From Owenia fusiformis (taxonomy: Eukaryota > Annelida > Polychaeta > Sabellida > Oweniidae), in assembly GCA_903813345.2 (NCBI GenBank), contig CAIIXF020000004.1, positions 5,477,525-5,541,524 of the forward strand: 64,000 bases of DNA, read 5' to 3'. Each line of letters opens with the position of its first letter. Position 1 is the stretch's first letter. Of the stretch, positions 56,349 to 64,000 are shown piece by piece. The position numbers and the translations under genes are program-made. Under the pieces are notes generated by a model. That model was given only the letters and a program-made list of their open reading frames with translations. It was not told the DNA's origin and did not search any database.

Positions 56349-56837
56349 TTGAAAAATGAGCTGAGATTCTTGAAAAGGATTCCTAGAATTTTAAAATGGA
56401 TGGAATTTTCAATGTCTTCTCTGGATAATTTCCAGGTCCGCCTCCTGGAATATCAGCCCAAGTTCCATAATTTCAACTTATGCGGAAATCGATTAAAATC
56501 GTCCCTTTTTGCTTCTTCAGTGTCCGTCTTGCCACAGCCTCTCCAATCAAACCCGAAAAACAATACTAACATACGATGTTAGAAAAATAATGGCCTGGAC
56601 GTTCTGGAACAGATACAAGTCTCAGTTGATAAAAGCAAACACGTTAAGTCCATTCACACCAAAACATGGAATAGTTTACGTAATACATGCTTCTTTGACA
56701 ACATCAGTAAGTTTATTAATAGTAAGAAAGGTCTCGCTATTTCATCTGATGCTACTTTACCACATGATTCAACAATGAATAAAATGACACAATCACCTGA
56801 TGCAAATACCTCACATATACGCACCGTAACACCGTAA
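56349..56837 (+). pseudogene. Long open frame interrupted by one stop, unknown
   Basis: One plus-strand frame stays open for 163 codons except for a single TAG at 56580-56582. The second half (from about 56583) reads NNGLDVLEQIQVSVDKSKHV and NSLRNTCFFDNISKFINSKK, which look like real protein. AG sites precede both halves (tttccag at ~56434, gcttcttcag at ~56519, gttag at 56582), so they could be exon pieces; equally it may be a decayed transposon frame. No family recognised. Confidence 0.25.
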
Positions 56838-57280
56838 CACCCTGACAACGGTAACGTCAGATTCCGTTGTCCCAAATGGCGGATGGAAGTTCGTTTTCGT
56901 ATTCGATTCGATTTTTTCACTCACTCAGACTGTATATTTAATACAACACGTAGATTAAGTTATTTTGGTACACCAATCAATAAAAGTGTCTTGCTAATTA
57001 TAGTGGGGTAGTTATGTTCAAACATCAAGAGAAAGTCCTCATTTTACCGATTAGAAATATGGAACTTGACATCGGAAAATGTATACCATTGCCCTTGTGT
57101 TCATCTGTTATATTTAGTCTCCGTTGTCGTTGATGCGTTCGTGATGATTTGTGGCAATGGTATCTGACGCCGTTGTCAGAGTGTTCCGGTGTAACATATG
57201 TAAAACTTTGGGCATGATGCTGAACCCGCATGAGATATTTGCAAATACACATATGTTCAAACTTAACTCCTTCATTTATA

Positions 57281-57453
57281 TACAGTAAAACCCCTCTTAG
57301 TAAACACATCTTTCTCGTGAACACAGTTTTCCCAGTGAACAACTGTCTCCCTCTGACATTATTCTGTATAAATAACCCTCTCTGCATAACATGCACCTGT
57401 ACCAACAATGAATGTCGGTAAAAAAAGTTCAATATACACATGTTTTACTGTAT
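57281..57453. mobile_element. TACAGTAAAACC-end MITE
   Basis: Left TACAGTAAAACCCCTCTTAG, right ACATGTTTTACTGTA; interior 'gtgaacac' and 'agtgaacaactg' blocks as in 22706. Confidence 0.6.
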
Positions 57454-59217
57454 GTTGTCATTTCAAGGAATAAAAGAGCTTTAATTCCCATCCAAAGTAA
57501 CCGTTAATATCAATACATAAAAATATGTCAGGTCCGTACTCACTAGCCAGCTTTTACCAAGGGGACGGGGGGGGGGTAGTTTTTAAAACTTACTTTCAGA
57601 AAATATTATATATACTATCAAGGGGGGGGGGGGAATCACATTCTGAAAAAATGTGGCCCCTTAGACCAAAGATCTAGGCCCATTTTCTTGATGATTTGGC
57701 CTGAAATTAAAAATAAGGCCTATAGAGGCTCAGAACGACAATTTGATAATTCTATTCTCGAAAATAATTGGAAAAAACGCTTTTACCAATGCAAAATCCT
57801 CTGTATAAGCCGGTTGACATCATTTTGCTTCTTAAAAACAAAAGTAACACATTTATGTACATGTTGTAGAGTATTATGCAGGGTGAAGTGGAAACTCAAA
57901 TGTTTTGTTTATTACAAACGTTTATGAACGTCCTGGCCAATTACTTCCCTATCACCTTTGCTTTATAAGGTGACATTGTTATGTTCAACCAGAACCACTT
58001 ATGTTTTAAAAAAATTTTAAATCTCGGGGGCCATTTCTTTTGTATACCGCCACTTGTAAAACTGAACCCTAAAAATGATAGAAATTTGTAAAAAAATCCA
58101 CGGTTTAATTAGCCATTTTGCCCCGATCTCCCCTTCTTAATTGAACCTTATAAACTGCAAAATTAATTAAGACAGGTTATTCTAGTTCAGATCTTCAGCC
58201 ATGCTGAAATATTATTTAGCACGTTCAAGGTCACTGGTGGGCACATTGAATTTTCATTGTGACTTAGTTATCGGACCGCTATCAGACTCCTTAAATTGTA
58301 GATTAGAATTTTAAAGAGAGTGCTTATGCCCTAGATCTATATAACTTCTTGACATTTGAAAGAGGTTTGGACACATTAACGCTACCTTTATCGGGTCATC
58401 GGTTAGTATCGCTGTGAGATTGTTAACCCTAGATTTCCTAAGAGGGGGTGGGGGTACAAAGTAGCCCCCCTCGTGTAAATTTTTATATATGGGTAAGCTG
58501 GGGGCCTAGTTATTACCTTTTTATGAATTAGCAAAGTCAAGTATCCTGTATATATTTTTCTATGTTGCGCGAATACACGAAGTACAGTTTACAGTGCTGT
58601 AATTAATTAATTAATTAGTTAACTATTATTGATTATAATCAATTAATTAGTTAATTACATTCATTATGTAATATAGCATTTTGATTTTTTTTCACATCAA
58701 TATGTTAGATTTGATGTTCTTAATTGTTTAAAATACACAGAGACACGGTAAATCATCATTCTGATACTCATAGCATTTTTCTGTTTCACTTGGGCTGAGA
58801 AGATTTGAGATGTCATGATTTATCATGATGGTAAATCATAAGAAACGCGATTTCTCCATATTTTGTTATACCCAACAAAGGAGATAAACTTTCAAATAAC
58901 ATAAAGTCCAATAGAACGAGTCGTCATTAGGTAATAGTAATTATTTGGTAAAATAAGGATATTGAGACGTATGGTCACTTTCCACCAGCCCCCCCCCCCC
59001 CCGGAACTCCCGTAAGTGCAATTAGCATAGGAAAGGAACTCTAGGGTTAAAGACTGCTTTCGATTTGGTGCAGTTATGATTTGCCAGAATAGTGAGGAAC
59101 GATTTTCAGCAAGATGGGTTTAACGATTCAATTTCGTATAATAAAGCAATTTAGAGCATTTTTAAATAGGGAAAGTGTGAGGGTGAGGAATGTCAGAATG
59201 ATACACAGCTCTTTTTC

Positions 59218-59300
59218 TACCCTGCGAGCAGAGTCTAGTTAAACTACGACGAAGACGAAGCTCTCTTTTAAGAAGTGAAGTCAAACGAATGCAAAGGGTA
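59218..59300 (+). mobile_element. 9-bp-TSD MITE, copy 3 (83 bp)
   Basis: TACCCTGCGAG...GCAAAGGGTA, flanked on both sides by the identical 9-mer ctctttttc. Confidence 0.85.
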
Positions 59301-59691
59301 CTCTTTTTCAAAATTACTAGTACAATTATTTTTTACATTTTTTTCTCGAAAATGACGATCTCGGATGTAGCCTATATAGTTATGATAATATCAAGGAATG
59401 TCATATAGGAAATTTCTAAGCTATAACCAGTATCTAAATCCGGGTGAAGCAAGGCGTAAAGGTGAGGCAAATTTGGATTAAAGGACATATTAAGACGAGG
59501 CAAAAATTAATAGTTGCGACGGACTAACATGACTAAAGGAGTATATTAGTTACTACCGTTGTGTCAAGATTTCCACAGTTTTAGCTGAAAAAGTATAAAT
59601 ATTTTTCTGGAAAATTTTGTTGAGGCATTTGCCTCGCCTGCCTCATGTCTGACGAGTTAAGATTGGTTTATTTTTAAATTTTTAACCATGA

Positions 59692-60170
59692 CACTGGCGA
59701 TCCACTCGATTACGCTGGAACCGTTTCGGTAACAAAATGTCGGAACGTCGAAGGCACGATTTTTCTTTTTTCCTTATTTCACACGTTGTAGGCAGAATTC
59801 CCACGACATTTTTATCACAAACGTGTATCAATATCATATGATGTACACAAATAGTTCAGAAGACAACGGAATCGTCGATTTAATCCCTCACTTAAGTTAC
59901 CGAAACGGTATTTCGAAAAACAGTTAAGATCTGCACTTTTAACTCTTACCGTTTATGTAACTTAATATAAGTGAGGAATTCTGTTGTCTTCTGAGCTATT
60001 TTTTCGCAAACATGTACCTTTTATAAAACATATGATACTGATACACGTTTGTGAGAAAAAATGTCGTGGGCATTCTGCCTACAACGAGCGAAATAATCGT
60101 ACCTTCGACGTTCCGACATTTTGTTACCGAAACGGTTCGTTTCGGTAACCAGCGTAATCGAGCGGACTGG
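59692..60170. mobile_element. ~480-bp fold-back element, arms ~230 bp
   Basis: The two halves are inverted copies of each other. Matching landmarks are 'ttacgctgg', 'aacaaaatgtcggaacgtcg', 'tgtaggcagaat', 'acgacatttt', 'acacgtttgt'/'acaaacgtgt' and 'agaagacaac'. Only a short unpaired centre near 59920-59945 remains. No coding frame. Confidence 0.88.
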
Positions 60171-60715
60171 TTGTAATCATTAAATAAACACCAAATTTAA
60201 GTCAAAAGCGAACACTAGCATATTACTTCAAGATTTCAATGTGAAAAAGACTCTGAATTTTTATTTTCTGTAAATTTTTTTTAGTAAGTAAAAATGATCA
60301 AAACAAGAAGTCCTTCATGTTAACAACATATGGCAACCCCTATAACATCAGTCGTTCGTTCTGCATTGTTATCGGCAAGCTAATTTTACATTTAATTGTT
60401 TTATACAGCCCGCCACTGTTTTATAGAGGCCATAAACCTGAAACCCAGTCTGAATTCCTCATGGTGATATATCGCTTAGGTCACAATCGAGAGTTCTGTC
60501 GTACACCTTAAATCAAATTGCAACCTAAGTGTAATCATTGCAATACGTTCTGATTGCTAATCGCCAACGCCATTGTTTCTACATATGTTATGTTGTTTTA
60601 TTTTATTTGCCATCCGGCTTAAAGTTGAGAACCTATATATCATAACATATATATCATATGATAGAATTACGTTTGATACAACACTAGAAAAATGTAGACA
60701 TAATACTCTTATTGT

Positions 60716-60808
60716 ACAGGCCCGTAGCCAGGATTTGCCAAGGGGGGGGGGGTAGTTTTTTGGCCAGGGGGGAGGTTCGCCCGAACCCTCCTCTGGCTAC
60801 GGGCCTGT
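60716..60808. mobile_element. 93-bp MITE with ACAGGCCCGTAGCCAG ends
   Basis: Left ACAGGCCCGTAGCCAGGATT, right CTGGCTACGGGCCTGT: a 15-16-bp inverted repeat around a G run. Pieces of it occur near 4468 and 51784. Confidence 0.8.
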
Positions 60809-60991
60809 TGTATAGTATAATATCCATGACTATATATCATCACATGGACACCCTTGTTGTAATATGTCCTGATATATTCCTGACACTCTTATGGCTATAT
60901 ATTCTGATCGTTTACCTGACATCATTGTTATTATCATATACTGCCATATGCTGTGACATCATCAACGTGCGAAGCTGCTATATGTTATATA

Positions 60992-61428
60992 CACTCCCCT
61001 CCAAAAGTTTGGCAACATTAGCTCGCCCATTGGTCTACGTATCAAAGCCTCTTTTTATTCACATAACCAAAGCGAAATTACTTATGATGGAAGATGGAGG
61101 TGTAACTTGACTTTATTTCCTATACCTCCAAATCGCAAATGTTTTCAAATAAGTTGAAAATTTATTATTTTGATAATTTCGGTGAAATCAAATTAACTTG
61201 CGGCAAACAACCATTTCCCATTGGTTTACATGGGAATGTCGATTTTCAAAAATTCAACAGTTTTGTCATCAATCAATTGTAATTCTTGAAAAAATAAGTT
61301 AGATGTTTTTGAAATTTTGTCAATTTATATTTCCGCCAAAGTAGTTTTTCCTTTCCAGATTATGCAAATGAGAATTAACACTTAGTCCAATTCGAGATTA
61401 AAGGTTGCCAAACCTTTGCATGGGAGTG
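60992..61428. mobile_element. 437-bp Tc1-like non-autonomous element
   Basis: Left CACTCCCCTCCAAAAGTTTG continuing GCAAC; right GTTGCCAAACCTTTGCATGG continuing GAGTG. Flanked by TA on both sides. These ends are characteristic of Tc1-type transposons. The interior has no transposase frame. Confidence 0.85.
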
Positions 61429-61470
61429 TACGTGTGGGTTTCCATCATTTAGGTATACATGATGTGATGT

Positions 61471-61880
61471 ACATATATCACGCGGTACTAACTTCGACCG
61501 TTAATTTGAATTTCTGGCCTACCGGATGTTTGAAAATCGAGGATTACGAGTCTCATACTACACCGTTTTTCTTCAAACTTGTTCCATTCAAAGCATAACA
61601 AAAATCCCTTTCTGATGGTACATTATTCTCTTAAACAGAGTCCCTACTTCCAGCGGCATTTTGGTCCCCAGCTGTTAGAAGGCCTTCCCAAAACGCTGCT
61701 AGAACGAGGGACTCTTTACAATAAAGTAATGCACCTACAGAAAGGCAATTTTGTTTTGCTTTTAATGGTACAAGTTTGAAGAAAAACGGTGCAGTATGAG
61801 ACTCGCAATCCTTGATTTTCAAGCATCTGGTAGGTCAAAAATTCAAATTAACGGTCGAAGTTAGTACCGCGTGTATATGT
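61471..61880. mobile_element. ~410-bp fold-back element, arms ~190 bp
   Basis: Inverted halves: 'atatcacgcggtactaactt' left versus 'aagttagtaccgcgtgtata' right, 'cgaccgttaatttgaatttc', and 'accgtttttcttcaaacttg' with its complement. It abuts the Tc1-like element. The frames at 61416-61822 on both strands are mirror images of the same sequence. Confidence 0.88.
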
Positions 61881-62035
61881 TCCGTTCTTGTGTAAATATA
61901 GGGCCTCCAAATGTCCATGTCGACGTGATATCGGCCTTAACTAAACAATTTTATTCCAATATTTATAGAATACTGGTGAACGCTCATATTTATGAAATCG
62001 GGGTTACATAATAGCATTGTAATCTTTATTATACC

Positions 62036-62310
62036 CACATTGCCGGGTTTTAGTGCTAGTTTAGAAGGCATTCATTTTACTCTATCGACCTGAGCAATAT
62101 GTGACGTCATAGTGGTGGTCCATAATGGCGGTCAATAATGCAATTAATGACCGGCAATTTCCCCGAGAAATTAATGAATTGTTACATAGGCAATATATAA
62201 AAGTTCTTTTATAGGGAAGGAATATGGTTTTTATTCCGAGGAACAATATTGTGGTATTGACCCAAAAAAATTTCACATCGACCGAGTGTAAAATTCCTTC
62301 CGGAATGTTA
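62036..62310 (+). mobile_element. CRE-containing repeat, copy 2
   Basis: Shares 'ttttagtgctagtttagaag' through 'tgacgtcatagtggtggtcc' with 17791-17900, and 'tttttattccgaggaacaat' and 'gaccgagtgt' with the repeat that hosts the mariner element at 24370-25510. The TGACGTCA is at 62102-62109. Confidence 0.6.
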
Positions 62311-62587
62311 ATAACCTATCATTTCATGAATATGAAATTGTTATACGCGGGATTTTGACGAATAAGGGTCCGAGTGTAGGATTATCAAATATCAATTTTA
62401 TTTTGATATTAGTTTCCAGTGAAAATGGTTTTCATAAAATAAAAGCCTGTATTGCCTTGCTACTTGACTTCTAAGAATAAACGTGTTTCTTATAAAAAGT
62501 GTATTCCAACGATTGCATGATTGACTGGTAATTACGCTACGCCTACTGTATTCTTACACCGAAGGCTCTGCAATAGTTAAGCTAGAT

Positions 62588-62798
62588 CACTCTACTGTAT
62601 CTTGCATTTGGTGTTCATAAGAACCCATTTGGCTTATCAGTAATAATTATGTTATTTGTTTTTATTTGTCTGTTCCTTATTATTGGTTTATCGGTTGAAA
62701 GATAGATGTTTACAAGGTACTTTCAAAAATATACTTAACATTGCAATTAGACAAACAGAGTACCTTATGCATTTCTAGGGGTTAGGTATAGTAGAGTG
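62588..62798. mobile_element. 211-bp MITE with CACTCTACTATACC ends, copy 2
   Basis: Left CACTCTACTGTATCTTGC, right GGTATAGTAGAGTG. Strongly similar throughout to 43711-43922 in the reverse orientation. Flanked by tagat on both sides. The hydrophobic frame seen in copy 1 is frameshifted here. Confidence 0.82.
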
Positions 62799-63610
62799 TA
62801 GATCTCATATCTCTCAGAGAGAGACTCTACACATGTGAATGATCTTAGAGGATGTAATGTCAAACGCAGTACCATTATAAACTACGTCATCAGACAACGT
62901 GACAAGAGCATGATGGGCAAATCTGTAGGCTGTAAACAATTAATGCCATCGTTATTTCTTGTTATGCTAAAATATTGCACAAGGGCCAGGCAACATAAAT
63001 TGTAAACATTATTGTACCAGGGGCGAAGTCAGGATGTAAAATAAAGCGAGGTGAAAATGAAATAGGCGAGGTATATAGCCAAAAAGAGACGCCGCTATAT
63101 GTTCATGAAATGTTCAATATAAGAAATAATTTTGCAAAATTTTCTTTGTTAGTTTGGAATTTCTCCTTCAAGGAATAGCTATTTTTCTAGTTTGCCAATA
63201 AATAAGGTCAAAAATGAGAAAGCTGAGTTTTTCTCGTGTTCTTATTTTGGCCGACCCTGTAGGCTTAACTAAAATGTGAAAACAGAAACAGATAGAACTC
63301 CACGACACCAATGCGCAATACCCAGCTCGCATTACTTCGTTGTTATAAGGAAGGGAGAAGTGCGACTGATTATGGAAGGTGAAAAGATGGCAATAACATT
63401 TGCATCAAACCTCGCGAACCCGCACCATCTCCAGCTGCATGACAAGCATACCAACAAAAGATCTATAATATATTATCGGAAGAGTGTAGTTAAAGGAAAG
63501 CTATCCAAAATGATATTGGCTGTTTAATAATAAACATTTACAGGGCCTCAATTTTTAGATCCGTATCAAAATTAAATATATGTCGTTTTTGTATCGATTG
63601 TACCTTCCCA

Positions 63611-63895
63611 TTATCGCCCAAGGGAGATCATCTCGATAAGTTGTTCATCCACCGGTCGAATCGACTTAAAAGATATTACCGTCGTATTGCCTTGTGAATC
63701 GAGCGAGAATGACTGACGCATTCCGGATTCATGGAGAGATAGCGCAATGAGAAATTGTAGCCTGCCTTGTTTATTCGTAGGTTGTAGACAGAATCGCTTT
63801 AGATAAATCAATTTTACCAGGATACTAGGGAATGTAAGGCCATGCAACATCTGAACAGGCAAGAACCGTACTGACGTATATAAGCATTCTCTCAT
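63611..63895 (-). CDS. Uncharacterised reading frame, possible exon
   Basis: 94 residues from the ATG, open a further ~24 codons upstream (to about 63967) where an AG (ttccaag) could be an acceptor: YDIFPRNPAYDLPAAEKTNE precedes the ATG. The text is protein-like (FLPVQMLHGLTFPSILVKLI; NTTVISFKSIRPVDEQLIEM) and the DNA has more CpG than its surroundings, as the other real genes here do. No domain recognised. It may be the last coding exon of a gene running in from beyond the window's right edge, since the frame ends in a stop at 63611. Confidence 0.4.
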   Translation of the reverse strand: MRECLYTSVRFLPVQMLHGLTFPSILVKLIYLKRFCLQPTNKQGRLQFLIALSLHESGMRQSFSLDSQGNTTVISFKSIRPVDEQLIEMISLGR

Positions 63896-64000
63896 GCGTT
63901 CGTTAGTTTTCTCTGCGGCTGGCAGATCATATGCTGGATTCCGAGGAAAAATATCATAACTTGGAAATATTCAAGATAATATCTTATTATTTCCCTGTGC

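Larger units (their letters stand above)
55253..63610. other. Repeat-rich region downstream of the divergent exon
   Basis: Mostly dispersed elements: MITEs at 56024, 57281, 59218, 60716, 60992 and 62588; fold-backs at 59692 and 61471; a CRE-containing repeat at 62040. A 58600-58660 stretch is an AT-rich (TTAA) palindromic tract. The frame at 56349-56837 is listed separately. Nothing else looks coding. Confidence 0.5.

Noticed and set aside
57025-57441. 138-residue minus-strand frame
   Set aside because: Half of it lies in a TACAGTAAAACC MITE; no domain or coding-like composition in the rest.

Overview
The window is nuclear DNA from an animal, almost certainly a marine invertebrate. It is AT-rich, its genes are split by GT-AG introns, and it is full of small transposon-derived repeats. 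The two fully spliced genes are metazoan families (the Wnt co-receptor RYK and the V-ATPase accessory protein ATP6AP2). Alongside them are a Mab-21/cGAS-like gene and an ankyrin gene without introns. I cannot fix the phylum from sequence alone; an invertebrate deuterostome (acorn worm, lancelet, echinoderm) or a mollusc would fit.

Layout. 1-10.9 kb: no gene I can support; many copies of a ~150-bp hairpin repeat and other MITE-like elements. 11.0-12.1 kb (-): an intronless, lysine-rich 363-aa protein with a degenerate 16-18-residue repeat. 12.5-12.8 kb (-): a zinc-finger-like fragment. 13.9-15.7 kb (+): a 614-aa Mab-21/cGAS-like nucleotidyltransferase with added C-terminal membrane segments. 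16-21.9 kb: repeats. 22.0-30.7 kb (+): RYK, 13 exons from the WIF domain to the stop; the signal-peptide exon was not found. 34.1-35.2 kb (-): a 364-aa intronless ankyrin-repeat protein, tail-to-tail with RYK. 35.2-43 kb: repeats and unassigned DNA. 43.0-54.8 kb (-): ATP6AP2, complete in eight exons (358 aa). 55.17-55.25 kb (+): a short first coding exon of an unrecognised gene, head-to-head with ATP6AP2 across about 390 bp. 55.3-64 kb: mainly transposon-derived elements (fold-backs, a Tc1-type MITE, a CRE-containing repeat), plus one uncertain reading frame at 63.6-63.9 kb.

Two things stand out. The first is the Mab-21/cGAS-like protein: the three acidic catalytic positions of a cGLR appear to be kept, but the enzyme is followed by two to four hydrophobic segments, suggesting a membrane-tethered nucleic-acid sensor. 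The second is a recurring genomic habit: at five exon edges in two unrelated genes, the exon end together with its splice site has been tandemly duplicated (RYK: acceptor side, periods ~136-140, 136 and 110 bp; ATP6AP2: donor side, periods 55 and 33 bp). The 33-bp array keeps the reading frame and offers four equivalent donors, so it could produce length variants of ATP6AP2.

All calls come from reading the sequence and translating it by eye. No database search, alignment or expression data were available.
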